Assembly: GCA_964454025.1 (NCBI GenBank)
Contig: CAYVRP010000015.1
Coordinates: 35,449 to 99,448, forward strand
Length of the DNA stretch: 64,000 bases
Direction of reading: 5' to 3'
Source of the DNA: JAFGBI01 sp964454025
GTDB taxonomy: Bacteria; Myxococcota_A; Polyangia; Polyangiales; Polyangiaceae
Position numbers and translations under genes: made by a program. Positions 52,170 to 61,336 of the stretch are shown here, one piece after another; positions within the stretch are counted from its first letter, which is position 1; each line of letters starts with the position of its first letter. The notes under the pieces were generated by a model. It did not search any database. It was not told the origin of the DNA and saw only the letters and a program-made list of their open reading frames with translations.

Positions 52170-52613
52170 CTAGCGGGGGCTCGGGCCAGCGGCCTTCTCG
52201 AGCGCGAGCGTGACAGCGAGCTCCTCGAGCACCGCCTCGAACGAGCCGACGGCGAGCTCGAAGGTGACCTGGTGCCAGGTGTCGAGCGTCTGGCTCCGGT
52301 CGCCGGGGTCCCGGATGGGCAGGGCAGACACGCCGATCTCCCGGTACCCGCGCTCCAGCAGCGGACTGGCGAGGCCACGAGCCCGGGCGAGCAGCTCCTC
52401 GGCGCCCTCGCCAGGGAACGCCATCGCCTCGGCGTGGAACACGACGCGCACGAAGAGGGTGGCGCGGACGCCCACGGACACCCCGCTGTCCATGATGAGG
52501 TTGTCGCGCACCCGATCGGCCAGGACCACCGCGTCCGGCAGCGTGCGGAAGGGCTCGAACCCCCGGGCGACGAGCTCTTTCTTCAATTCGTTGCGGGTGG
52601 GCAGGGGGGCCAT
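52170..52613 (-). CDS. unknown small protein
   Basis: A 147-aa protein beginning MAPLPTRNELKKEL (ATG 52613; an ATG 39 nt upstream is possible). It has alternating strands and helices (VSVGVRATLFVRVVFHAEAM; TWHQVTFELAVGSFEAVLEE). No signal peptide, cysteine pair or known motif. The look is of a compact cytosolic alpha/beta protein; function unknown. Confidence 0.6.
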   Translation of the reverse strand: MAPLPTRNELKKELVARGFEPFRTLPDAVVLADRVRDNLIMDSGVSVGVRATLFVRVVFHAEAMAFPGEGAEELLARARGLASPLLERGYREIGVSALPIRDPGDRSQTLDTWHQVTFELAVGSFEAVLEELAVTLALEKAAGPSPR

Positions 52614-52814
52614 CGCGGAGGGGCGGGCGCCCGGGCGGCCCGACGATGCCAACTAGATCCGCGCAACGTCTGCGGAAAGTGCGTGACCAGCCCGGCCGCC
52701 AGGGCGGACGTTTCCTTGTGGCAGAGGGGGACCGGACCGTCAAGCGCGCCGCCCGGGCGCCCCGAAGGCCGCGCCGCGATCCGGCCCGCCAAACTCTGCT
52801 ATCTTCTGCCACGA

Positions 52815-53132
52815 GTGGCCCTCTCCCGACCTCCTCAGACCGCGCAGCGACGCTTCGTGGGCGGCGCTCGCCGTGCCGCCTCCGACCGCGTGATCCTGCG
52901 CTGCCGCGGCGAGGAGGTGGAGGGGTGGACCCTGAACGTCAGCCGAGGTGGCCTGCGCGTCGTGATCGAGCGGCCGCTGCGGGTGGAGGACCTCGTGGAC
53001 GTGGTGTTCGGCGACCCCGGTGCGCCGCCGCGACCGGGGCGGGTCGCCTGGATCAAGGCCGCGCCCGACGGGCAGATCCTCGGCCTGCAGTTCCTCGACA
53101 CGAAGGGCAGCATCCCCCCGCTCGACGAGTAG
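52815..53132 (+). CDS. PilZ-domain protein
   Basis: A 105-aa PilZ domain starting at GTG 52815. The basic motif is RRFVGGARR, followed by strands and NVSRGGLRVV (the N-x-S-x-x-G type motif), so c-di-GMP binding is plausible. It shares the size and layout of the PilZ gene at 39471, but the two are different in sequence. Lies 48 bp before the DinG-like gene. Confidence 0.75.
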   Translation: MALSRPPQTAQRRFVGGARRAASDRVILRCRGEEVEGWTLNVSRGGLRVVIERPLRVEDLVDVVFGDPGAPPRPGRVAWIKAAPDGQILGLQFLDTKGSIPPLDE

Positions 53133-53180
53133 CTCTGGCGTGCCCTACGGCTCGGCGCCGCCGCTCTGGTAGGGTTCGCC

Positions 53181-55286
53181 GTGCCCCCCTGCGACCCCTC
53201 GGTAACCGCCGCCGCCGTGCTCGGCCCCGACGGGCCCCTCGCGCGGTCGCTGCGAGGCTACGAGGTGCGGCCCGGGCAGCTCGCGATGGCGTCGGCGGTC
53301 GCCGACGCGCTGCGGGACGACCGGATCCTGCTCGTCGAGGCTGGCACCGGCACCGGCAAGACCCTCGCCTACCTGGTGCCGGTCCTGCAGAGCGGCCGAA
53401 AGGTCGTCATCTGTACCGCCACCCGGGCTCTGCAGGATCAGATCGTCGACAGCGACCTGCCTCTGGCGGCGCGCGCGCTCGGGATCGAGCCCCGGGTGGC
53501 GGTGATGAAGGGGCTGAGCAACTACCTCTGCCGGCGGCGCTACGCCGACTTCGCGGCCAGCGACGAGGCGCTCGCCCCGCGCCACGCGCGCGGTCTCCGC
53601 GTCCTCGAGCGCTGGCTCGCCCAGACCACGGTCGGGGACGTCGCCGAGCTGACCGAGCTCGCCGAGGACGACCCGCTGCTCGGCCACGTCACCGCCTCCA
53701 GCGAGACGCGCCTCGGACCCGCCTGTCCGCACCACGAGCGCTGCTTCGTGACCCGGATGCGCCGCGCGGCGGAGCAGGCCCAGGTCGTGGTGGCGAACCA
53801 CCACCTCTTCTTCGCCGATCTCGCGCTGCGCGGCCCGCACCCCGGGCGGGTGATCCCCGACTACGAGGCGGTGGTGTTCGACGAGGCGCACCAGCTCGAG
53901 GACGTGGCGACGAGCTTCTTCGGGATGCGCGTCTCCCGTTCCCGCCTCACGCTGCTCCGCCACGACGTGACACGCGCGCTCGAGCGGGCTCGCGCGGCGG
54001 AGCCCGGGTTGGTCCCCGGCGCCTCGCTCGCTCTCGCCGGGGACCTCGACGCCGCCGCGGCGGCCTTCTTCGCCGCGCTCGCCGCGGCGCTCGGCGCGGG
54101 CGAGGCGCGGATCGCCGTCGAGCGCGACGCCTGGCAGGGCGACCTCGGCGCGCGGTGGCTCGCGCTCGACGGGGCTCTCGAGGGAGTCGGCGCGCTGGCC
54201 GCGACGGTGGCGGCCCGGCTTCGCGAAGCCGGGGGTCGTCCGGGCACGGCGGGCAGCGGCGCCGCGGACGCGCTCGAGATCGCGGCGCGCCGGGCGGAGC
54301 TCGCGCGCGACCACCTCGCCGCCATCGCCGACGCGGGGCGGGGCCTCGTCACCTGGTTCGAGCCGGATCCGGCCCAGCCCGCCCTGTCGGCGGCGCCGGT
54401 CGCGCTCGCCGCCGTGTTCCGCGCGCGGATCTTCGAGCGGATCCCCGCCGTGGTGCTCACCAGCGCCACCCTGACCACCGGCGGGCAGGCGGCCCGCGAC
54501 GGGGTGCCGGCCGCCGAGGAGCCCGTCGCGCCCTCCGACGCGCCGCCCGCGCCCGGTGACTTCACCTACCTGCGCGCCCGGCTCGGCCTCGCCGAGCCCG
54601 GGCTCGCCGTGGACGAGCAGGTGGTCGCCTCCCCCTTCGACTTCTCCACGTCGGTGCTGCTCTACCTGCCGCGCGATCTGCCGCCGCCGGGCGACGCGGG
54701 CTTCGTCCCCGCGGCCACCGCGCGCGTCGCCGAGCTCGTCACGCTGACCGACGGCGGCGCCTTCGTGCTCACCACCTCGCTGCGTTCGATGCGCGCCCTC
54801 GGCAGCGGACTCCGCGCGCTCTTGCCCGAGCGCCGCATGCTCGTCCAGGGGGAGTCGCCGAAGCCCGCGCTCATCGCCGAGTTTCGCGCCGCCGGGGACG
54901 CGGTGCTGGTGGCCACCATGGGGTTCTGGGAGGGGGTCGACGTACCGGGCCGTGCGCTGCGACTGGTGGTGCTCGAGAAGGTGCCGTTCGCCGTGCCGAG
55001 CGATCCCGTGGTGCGGGCGCGGGCGCGCGCGCTCGAGGAGGAAGGGAAGAACCCCTTCGTCGAGCTCTTCGTGCCGGCCGCCGCCATCACGCTCAAGCCG
55101 GGCTGCGGCCGGCTCGTGCGCACGCGCCGCGACCGGGGGATCGGGGCCCTGCTCGACGGCCGCGTGACGCGCCGCGGCTATGGCCGCCAACTGCTCGCCG
55201 CGCTGCCCCCCGCGCGGCGCACGACCGACCTCGCCATGGTGCGCGAGTTCGCGGCGACGCAACTCCAGGGCGACGACCGCGGCTGA
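53181..55286 (+). CDS. DinG-like DEAH helicase, incomplete iron-sulfur site
   Basis: A 701-aa helicase of the XPD/DinG family starting at GTG 53181. Walker A is EAGTGTGKT (53-61), motif II FDEAH, and the C-terminal half shows GFWEGVDVPG and the late helicase motif. Of the four cysteines that hold the [4Fe-4S] cluster in DinG, C117, C182 and C188 are present; the second position (in xCLGxxC) reads R177 (codon CGC), so the cluster may be missing or have another ligand. It could unwind R-loops or damaged DNA. Preceded by a PilZ gene but probably independent. Confidence 0.88.
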   Translation: MPPCDPSVTAAAVLGPDGPLARSLRGYEVRPGQLAMASAVADALRDDRILLVEAGTGTGKTLAYLVPVLQSGRKVVICTATRALQDQIVDSDLPLAARALGIEPRVAVMKGLSNYLCRRRYADFAASDEALAPRHARGLRVLERWLAQTTVGDVAELTELAEDDPLLGHVTASSETRLGPACPHHERCFVTRMRRAAEQAQVVVANHHLFFADLALRGPHPGRVIPDYEAVVFDEAHQLEDVATSFFGMRVSRSRLTLLRHDVTRALERARAAEPGLVPGASLALAGDLDAAAAAFFAALAAALGAGEARIAVERDAWQGDLGARWLALDGALEGVGALAATVAARLREAGGRPGTAGSGAADALEIAARRAELARDHLAAIADAGRGLVTWFEPDPAQPALSAAPVALAAVFRARIFERIPAVVLTSATLTTGGQAARDGVPAAEEPVAPSDAPPAPGDFTYLRARLGLAEPGLAVDEQVVASPFDFSTSVLLYLPRDLPPPGDAGFVPAATARVAELVTLTDGGAFVLTTSLRSMRALGSGLRALLPERRMLVQGESPKPALIAEFRAAGDAVLVATMGFWEGVDVPGRALRLVVLEKVPFAVPSDPVVRARARALEEEGKNPFVELFVPAAAITLKPGCGRLVRTRRDRGIGALLDGRVTRRGYGRQLLAALPPARRTTDLAMVREFAATQLQGDDRG

Positions 55287-55413
55287 CCGGCGGTGCGCGC
55301 GGACACCAGGCGAGTTCGCGCGCGCCGCACCGCCGGGAATCGGCGTGAGCTCGCCCGGGCTGCGCCACCGGATCCCGCGATCTGCGAGCGGGCGCGCGCC
55401 CGCCCCGCCACCC

Positions 55414-56238
55414 TTACCCGAGCCACCACCCGAGCAGCAGCTCGCGCGACGTCGCGCGGCTCATCGCCTGGATCGCGTCGACCAGCGGGATGCCTTGCGG
55501 GCAAACCTCGACGCAGGCCTCCGCCTGGCCACAGTCGGCGACGCCGCCCGGGACCATCAGCGCGCCGACGCGGGCGCGGCGCGTGAGCGCGCCGGTCGCG
55601 TGGCTCACGGCGAAGGCGACGCGGGCGAGCGCGGCCGCGCCGACGTAGTCCGCGTGCGGGCCGTATTGCGGGCAGGCCTCGAGGCAGGCGCCGCAGCTCG
55701 TGCAGCGGCCGAGCGCGACGCGCGCGAGCTCGGCGTCAGGGGCGCGCTCGGCCGGCGCGGGAGCGGTGGTGTCGGGCAACAACGGGATCGACGGGTCGAG
55801 CTCGCGCAGGACCGCGGCGGGGCGCGCGCGATCCACCACGAGGTCGCGCACCAGCGGGAACTTCGCCAGGGGCTCGAGGACCAGCGCGCGCCGGGGCCGG
55901 GCCACGCTCATCAGCGGCGTGCCGCAGGCCGGGCGCGGCAGGCCGTCGATCAGCAGGGTGCAGGCGCCGCAGTCGAGCTCGGTGCAGTCCCCGTCCCAGG
56001 CGACCGGCGCGACGGCGGCGCCGGTGGCGGTCACCGGTCGCTCGGCGATCGCGCGGAGCGCCCCCGCCACGCTCAGCCCCGGGGTCGCGACGACGTCGAA
56101 TTCCTCCCAGCGCCGCGTCTCCACCCGCTCGGGGCTATCCTGGCGGCGAATGCGCAGGCGCACCGTGGGCGCGGCGGGCGGCGCCGGCGGGGAGGGACGC
56201 CCGGGGGCGGCGCGGTCGCGCGGGCGATGGCTCGGCAT
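55414..56238 (-). CDS. sdhB: SDH/FRD-type iron-sulfur subunit
   Basis: A 274-aa iron-sulfur subunit. The N-terminal [2Fe-2S] ligands are C-x4-C-x2-C-x11-C (CTELDCGAC then C), the [4Fe-4S] set is CTSCGACLEACP, and the [3Fe-4S]-type set C-x5-C-x3-CP (CGQAEACVEVCP). All cluster ligands are therefore present and electrons can pass from the flavoprotein to quinone. A Pro/Ala-rich lead-in of about 25 residues is unusual. It is the last gene of the sdhC-sdhA-sdhB operon, 1 nt after sdhA. Confidence 0.9.
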   Translation of the reverse strand: MPSHRPRDRAAPGRPSPPAPPAAPTVRLRIRRQDSPERVETRRWEEFDVVATPGLSVAGALRAIAERPVTATGAAVAPVAWDGDCTELDCGACTLLIDGLPRPACGTPLMSVARPRRALVLEPLAKFPLVRDLVVDRARPAAVLRELDPSIPLLPDTTAPAPAERAPDAELARVALGRCTSCGACLEACPQYGPHADYVGAAALARVAFAVSHATGALTRRARVGALMVPGGVADCGQAEACVEVCPQGIPLVDAIQAMSRATSRELLLGWWLG

Positions 56239-56239
56239 G

Positions 56240-58129
56240 TCAGCGGGTCTCCGGTGGCTGGGCGGGCGCTGGCGCGGAGGGCTCGCCCGCGGGCGGGTCG
56301 GCGACGAGGTCCGTCACCTCGACCCGCCTGCCCGCGCAGTCGTAGGCGAGCCGGCCGACGAAGAGCACCTCCCCCCCGTCGGCCAGCGCGAGCGAACGGC
56401 GCCGCGGCGAGCCGTCCCTGTCGCGCGGGCGCGCGCGGGCCGCGAGCACGATGGTCGCCAGGCAGAGGAGGTGGTCGAGGTGGAGCGCCTGCTCCGCGCA
56501 CTGGTTGAGGTTGGTGCCGCGGTCCGCCAGCGCGACCGCCCGGGCGCGCGCGGCGATCGACGCCAGCGCCTCCTGCCCCTGCTCGAGCGCGTCCGCGTCA
56601 CCCGTCAGGGCGCTCGTCATCGCGCGCGCCAGCTCCCGCTGCAGGGCGAAGGGGCTCACCCCCTCCCCCGCGTCGCCTTGCCCGAGCCGCGCCGTGCGCT
56701 CGGCCTCCGCGGCGGCCTCCACGCGCTCGAAGACCGACCCCGGCAGGTCCTCGGCGCGCCGGGCGAGTGCGGCGCGATAGCTCGTCATGGCCGCGGCGGC
56801 GCGGGTGGCGCCGAAGAGGCAAGCCAGCAGGTCGTCGCCGCCGAGCAGGCCCGCGCCGTGGTAGAGCGCGGCGCAGCCACCTGCCGCGTAGAGCCCGGGG
56901 AGGCTCGTGGCGTGGTTGCGCGGCGAGTCGGCGCGGAGCGCGCCGTCAGGCGCCGGCTCGTGATCCACCCAGAGCCCGCCGAGCGGCGCGCAGACGCGCG
57001 GGAAGACCCGCAGCGGGAGCCACCGCCCGCTCGCATCACGCTCGGCCCCGGCGGCTGCCAGCACGCGCCCCAGGCGCGCGTCGAGGGCGCGCGGGTCGAG
57101 GGCGGCGAGCTCCACGTAGGCCGCGCGCCCCCCCGGAGCGGCGGGCGCGTCGACGCCGAGGGAGAACAGCGCCCTCGCCGCCTCCGAGCGCGGCAGCCCG
57201 CCGTGCCCGTCCCCGCGCCCATCGAGCGGGTACTCGCGCTCGCCCTCCGGGATCGCCGCCGGTGGTCGCGCGTCGTCGGGGTCGCGCGGCATCCAGATCC
57301 TGGCGCCCTCGCCGCGCAGGCCCTCCGCGAGCGCGAAGCCGTCGTCGTGGGTGAGCACCGCCGCGGGGTGGCAGGCGACGGCCTCGGCGCTCGCTACCGC
57401 CGCCCCGGCCCGCCAGGCGAGGGCGACGCCCGCCCCGCTCGCGCTCGCCACCTGGCCGAGCGGTACGAAGAGCCCGACCGCGCTCCCCGTCGCCAGGCAC
57501 ACCCCGTCCGCGCGGAGCGCCCGGCACCGGAGGGTGCGGCGGTCCCGTGCCACGACGCCGACGATCACACCGTTGTCGTCTTGAATCAGAGCGGCCAGAT
57601 CCCAATGCTCGAGGCGTCGCACCATCGGCTCGCCGACGAGGCGGAGGCCACGCTCATCCCGGGCCTCGACGCCCTCCCAGCGCCGCACCTGGTCGTCGAG
57701 CACTCCGAGCACCTGCCGCCCGGTGTCGGCGCCCGCGAGAACGGTGCGGGGGACCCTGGCGCCGGCGTGGGCGAAGCGGGCGAAGCCGCCGGTCGTCGCG
57801 CGCAGGAAGGGCACGCCCGCCCGGGCGAGCCGCGCGACGAGCCCGGGCGCCGCACGGACCATCGCGCGCACCGCCGCCGGGGGCGCCGCGAAGGCGCCTG
57901 CGCGCAGCGTGTCCTGGAGGTGCTGGGCGGCGTCGGCTTCGGCGAGCGCGGCGTTGATGCCGCCGCGCGCCGCTGCCGAGCGGGCGCGCGCGGCCGGCGA
58001 CAGCGAAAGGAGCAGCACCGGCTGCCCGCGCGCGGCCAGCTCGTGCGCCGCCATCAGCCCGGCGACCCCGGCGCCCACCACGATCGCGCGACGTACCCGC
58101 GGCGAGGACGCGCCGGCGCTCGCCGTCAT
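56240..58129 (-). CDS. sdhA: SdhA/FrdA-like flavoprotein with altered active site
   Basis: A 629-aa flavoprotein of the SDH/FRD group. FAD binding: VVGAGVAGLMAA; RGEG and AAGGCAALYHGAG segments are there. But the covalent-FAD histidine (SHTVAAQGG in others) is R50 in ARARSAAARGG; the HYxMGG histidine is C380 in RVCAPLGG; and the arginine of HGANRLG is L428 in HGAGLLGG. The HPTG histidine (H254) and the PRD-type arginine (R314) remain. In E. coli FrdA, loss of the flavin-binding histidine abolishes succinate oxidation, so this is unlikely to be a standard SDH. It may be a divergent enzyme for another substrate. ATGA overlap with sdhC. Confidence 0.85.
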   Translation of the reverse strand: MTASAGASSPRVRRAIVVGAGVAGLMAAHELAARGQPVLLLSLSPAARARSAAARGGINAALAEADAAQHLQDTLRAGAFAAPPAAVRAMVRAAPGLVARLARAGVPFLRATTGGFARFAHAGARVPRTVLAGADTGRQVLGVLDDQVRRWEGVEARDERGLRLVGEPMVRRLEHWDLAALIQDDNGVIVGVVARDRRTLRCRALRADGVCLATGSAVGLFVPLGQVASASGAGVALAWRAGAAVASAEAVACHPAAVLTHDDGFALAEGLRGEGARIWMPRDPDDARPPAAIPEGEREYPLDGRGDGHGGLPRSEAARALFSLGVDAPAAPGGRAAYVELAALDPRALDARLGRVLAAAGAERDASGRWLPLRVFPRVCAPLGGLWVDHEPAPDGALRADSPRNHATSLPGLYAAGGCAALYHGAGLLGGDDLLACLFGATRAAAAMTSYRAALARRAEDLPGSVFERVEAAAEAERTARLGQGDAGEGVSPFALQRELARAMTSALTGDADALEQGQEALASIAARARAVALADRGTNLNQCAEQALHLDHLLCLATIVLAARARPRDRDGSPRRRSLALADGGEVLFVGRLAYDCAGRRVEVTDLVADPPAGEPSAPAPAQPPETR

Positions 58130-58953
58130 GGCCGCCGCTCCGGTCGCCCGCCCGCGGGATTGGGAGCCCGCGGGCCAGGCAGGATTGGGCTCACGACCGG
58201 TGTCCGAGGGGGCGCGACGGGCACCGAGTCGGCGCAGTCCAGGCGCGGCGGCAGCTCCTCCCGCGCGCCCAGGTCGGCAGCGAGTCGAAGGCCGGTCGAG
58301 AAGTAGACGACGGTGGTGGCGCCGAGGAGGAAGAGCGCGAGCCCGCCCACGGCGGCGACCGCGCCGACGATCCGACCCGCGCGGCGGGACGCGGTGACAC
58401 CCCAGCTCGCGCAGAAGGCGCGCAGGCCGTTCGCGAGGTGGTAGGTCGCCGCTGCCAGCGCCAGTAGGTACAGGACGGCCGGGACCGGTACGCCGCCGAC
58501 GCCGCTCGAGAAGAGCTCGCAGAGGCCGGGGAATCGGTCCGCGGGCGCGGGCGCGGTCGGCGCCAGGCGAAGCTCGTAGACGTGGTAGACGACGAAAGCC
58601 AGTACCATCAGGCCCGTCACCCGCTGCAGCACGTACGCCGAGTAACGCGCGCTCCGGTGGCCGCGCAGGCGCGGGCGTCCCCGCCAGAGGACGCCGAGGC
58701 CGTAGAGGGCGTGGAAGGCGAGCGGTAGGGCGACCCCGAGGAGCTCGAACAGCAGGGTGTGTGGAGGCATGGCGGCCCCGCCCATCGCCGCGTCGAACGC
58801 GCCCTGGCCTTGCAATGCGTGGGCGTTTGCCCAAAGGTGGAGCACGAGGAACGCGCCGATCGGGACCACCCCCGTCAGCGAGTGGAGCTTCTTCCAGACG
58901 AAGGCGCGTCGTTCCCGCGCCGACGGCTCGATCGCTGATGCGGAAGCAGACAA
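58126..58953 (-). CDS. sdhC: SdhC, single-subunit cytochrome b558-type anchor
   Basis: A 275-aa membrane anchor with five membrane helices, like Bacillus SdhC. The heme-ligand histidines are all kept: H39 (LVLHLW), H81 (AFHALYG), H124 (VVYHVYE) and H172 (ATYHLAN), so two hemes b are expected. The start TTG 58953 has GGAGGG 7 nt upstream and gives a normal N-terminus. A long P/R-rich C-terminal tail is odd. First gene of the sdhCAB operon. Confidence 0.9.
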   Translation of the reverse strand: MSASASAIEPSARERRAFVWKKLHSLTGVVPIGAFLVLHLWANAHALQGQGAFDAAMGGAAMPPHTLLFELLGVALPLAFHALYGLGVLWRGRPRLRGHRSARYSAYVLQRVTGLMVLAFVVYHVYELRLAPTAPAPADRFPGLCELFSSGVGGVPVPAVLYLLALAAATYHLANGLRAFCASWGVTASRRAGRIVGAVAAVGGLALFLLGATTVVYFSTGLRLAADLGAREELPPRLDCADSVPVAPPRTPVVSPILPGPRAPNPAGGRPERRP

Positions 58954-59045
58954 GAGGTGACCCTCCGAGGGATCAGCGGCGCTCCGGGCCGCGTGGGGCC
59001 GCGCTCGATGCCTGCTACGGGAGGGCGAGGGCCCCGTCAAGCGCC

Positions 59046-60863
59046 GTGCGGCGCCGGCGCGCGGTCCTGGCCGCGCTCGCCGGTCTGCTCGGCGGGGCGG
59101 CGGCGGTGGGCGCCGGGTGCCGCGCCCCGGACGCGAAGGCGCCGCGGCCGACCCCGGTGCTCGTCTCCGATCGCGCGGCGCAGGCCGAGCTCCGCGCCAT
59201 CGAGCTCGCCTGGGGCGACGCTTCGCTCGCCGATCGCGCGGCGCTCGAGCCCCGGCTGCGAGCGTTCCTCGCCCGCTACCCTGCGGATGACGGCTGCCGG
59301 CTCGCGCGTGTCTACCTCGCGTTCATCCTGGCGGCGCGGGGCGATGCGGAGGCTGCAGAGGCGATGGTCGCGCCCGTCCGGCGGGGGCCGCTCGGCGCCG
59401 CCCGCGACCTCGCCGAGGTCGCTGCCGCCCGTGGGTTGCTCGCTCGCGGCCGCGCCCGCGAGGCCCTGGCGCTCCTCGAGCCGCTCGCGGGCCGGCTCAT
59501 CGGGGGGGGCGAGCGCGCCCTCCACGCGGAGGCCACGGCGCTCGCGGCCACCGCGACCGGCGAGTCGGCGCGCGCGATCGACGCGATGGAGGCGTGGCTG
59601 GTCGACGTGCCCGCGGCCCAGCGCCAGGAGGCCCTGGCCACGGTGGCCCGGCTGCTCGAGCGCTGCCCGCGGCCGCTGCTCGAGCGCCCCGCCGCGGCGC
59701 TCGACGCCCGCGCGGCCACCACCCCCGGCGAGCCGAACGCGGCGGCGCGCGACGCTCTCCGCCAGGCCATACGCACGCGGCTGATGCAGGCGGCGCTCGA
59801 CGAGCGCGACGCCGAGCTCGCCCAGCGGCTCGTCGCCCGCAGCCCCACGGCCCTGCTCCGGGACACGCGGGGCGAGGCGCTGGTCGCGCTGGCGGCGACC
59901 GGCGTCGTCGCGCCACGGGTGGTTGGGCGCACCGTCGGCGTCGTGCTGAGCCTGCAGACGGCGGACTCGCGGCGCCGGTCGGCCGCCGTGGTCGCAGGCG
60001 TGTCGCGGGCGCTCCGCGCGAGGTCGAACGCGGCGGCGCTCGTGCAGCTGGTGACCCGCGACGACGGGGGCGATCCGGAGGCCACGGGCACGGCGCTCGC
60101 GGCCCTGGCGGGCGAGGGCGCGGGCGTGCTCGTCGCCGGGGTGGACGTGGACGGCGCAGGTCGCGCGCTCGCCTACGCCTCCGCCGCCGGCGTCCCGGTG
60201 CTGATCCTGAGCCCGCCGGCGGCGCCCGCGCCGCCGGACGGCTACGGCTTCGTCATCGGCATCGACGCCGCCGCGTCGCGGGGCGCCCTCGAGGCGGCGC
60301 TCACCGCCGCTGCGCCGGGGTCGATCCCCGTCGTCGTCGGACCCGGCGGCCTCGCCTGCGACGTGGAGGGGGGCGCGGGGCGGCCTCGCTTCCCCGCCGC
60401 GGACTGGCGGCGGGCCGCGGCGCCGCTGCTGCTGACGGGCGCCGGCGACTGCGTTCGGGACGCGCTCGCCGCCGCGGCCGCGGCGGGGCATCGGGCCCCG
60501 GTCGCGGTCGATCTCGAGGGGGCCGACGGCCTCGCCGGGGTCGAGCGTGCGGCGCCGACGCTGGTGGCGCGCGCGGGCCGCTTCCCCAGCGTGCCGGTCA
60601 CCGATCGGACGCTCTCGCTCCACCAGGTGCTCGGCCACGACGCGGCCGCGCTCGCGGCGGCGGCGCTGGCGGAGGTCGAGGACCGGCGTGTGGAGGGCGC
60701 GGAGGAGGTCGCCGCCGTGCACCGCGCGATCCGCGACCGGCTGGCGACCGTCACCGTCGAGCTCTGGTCCACCGCGGCGACGGGGTTCGCCGGGGGGCGC
60801 TCGCTTCCGCGGACGATCGACGTGGTCCCGGCGACCCCGGCCTCGAAGGGGTTGGGGCGATGA
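59046..60863 (+). CDS. LpoA-like lipoprotein, TPR-like plus type-1 periplasmic-binding fold
   Basis: A 605-aa lipoprotein starting at GTG 59046: short basic start VRRRRAV, hydrophobic core and cysteine (VGAGC). The first third is helical TPR-like; the rest shows a type-1 periplasmic binding protein fold (TVGVVLSLQTADSRRRSAAV, GAGVLVAGVDVDGAGRALA, PVLILSPPAAP). The layout matches LpoA/LppC, the outer-membrane activator of peptidoglycan synthases, though sequence similarity is moderate. ATGA overlap with tsaE. Divergent from sdhC. Confidence 0.75.
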   Translation: MRRRRAVLAALAGLLGGAAAVGAGCRAPDAKAPRPTPVLVSDRAAQAELRAIELAWGDASLADRAALEPRLRAFLARYPADDGCRLARVYLAFILAARGDAEAAEAMVAPVRRGPLGAARDLAEVAAARGLLARGRAREALALLEPLAGRLIGGGERALHAEATALAATATGESARAIDAMEAWLVDVPAAQRQEALATVARLLERCPRPLLERPAAALDARAATTPGEPNAAARDALRQAIRTRLMQAALDERDAELAQRLVARSPTALLRDTRGEALVALAATGVVAPRVVGRTVGVVLSLQTADSRRRSAAVVAGVSRALRARSNAAALVQLVTRDDGGDPEATGTALAALAGEGAGVLVAGVDVDGAGRALAYASAAGVPVLILSPPAAPAPPDGYGFVIGIDAAASRGALEAALTAAAPGSIPVVVGPGGLACDVEGGAGRPRFPAADWRRAAAPLLLTGAGDCVRDALAAAAAAGHRAPVAVDLEGADGLAGVERAAPTLVARAGRFPSVPVTDRTLSLHQVLGHDAAALAAAALAEVEDRRVEGAEEVAAVHRAIRDRLATVTVELWSTAATGFAGGRSLPRTIDVVPATPASKGLGR

Positions 60864-61336
60864 GCGCGCTCACCGTCGCCCTGCCCCACCGCCGCGCCAC
60901 CACGCGGCTTGCCGCGCGGCTCGCCCGGGTCCTCGCGCCAGGCGACCTGCTGGTGCTCGAGGGGCCGCTCGGGTCGGGCAAGACGTTCCTCACCCGCGCC
61001 CTCTGCCGCGCCCTCGGGCTCGACCCGGCGGTGCCGGTGACGAGCCCCACCTTCACGCTCCTGCACGAGCTCGAGACGGCGCCGCCGGTCGCCCCCGCTG
61101 ACCTCTACCGCCTCGCGGACGCGGACGCGGTCCGGCTCCTGGGGCTCGACGCGCAGCGGGAAGAGGGGCGGATCCTGGTGGTGGAGTGGGGCGAGCCCTT
61201 CTTGGCGCTGCTCGGCGGCGACGGCCTCGTCGTCGACCTGGTGGTGGAGCCGCGGCGCCAGGCCCAGATCCGCGCCACCGGCCTCCGCTCGGCGCAGGTT
61301 CTCGCCGAACTCGCCGCCGCATGTGGTGTACCCTGA
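60860..61336 (+). CDS. tsaE: tRNA threonylcarbamoyladenosine biosynthesis ATPase
   Basis: A 158-aa ATPase that helps TsaB and TsaD make t6A37 in tRNAs. Walker A GPLGSGKTFLTRAL, TSPTFTLLHE, DLYRLAD and the C-terminal VVEWGE are typical. Starts at ATG 60860 overlapping the LpoA-like stop. It overlaps mlaE by 14 nt. Confidence 0.93.
   Translation: MSALTVALPHRRATTRLAARLARVLAPGDLLVLEGPLGSGKTFLTRALCRALGLDPAVPVTSPTFTLLHELETAPPVAPADLYRLADADAVRLLGLDAQREEGRILVVEWGEPFLALLGGDGLVVDLVVEPRRQAQIRATGLRSAQVLAELAAACGVP

Noticed and set aside
55287..55413. Possible small gene between dinG and sdhB
   Set aside because: Only short R/A-rich frames and no SD; treated as non-coding.
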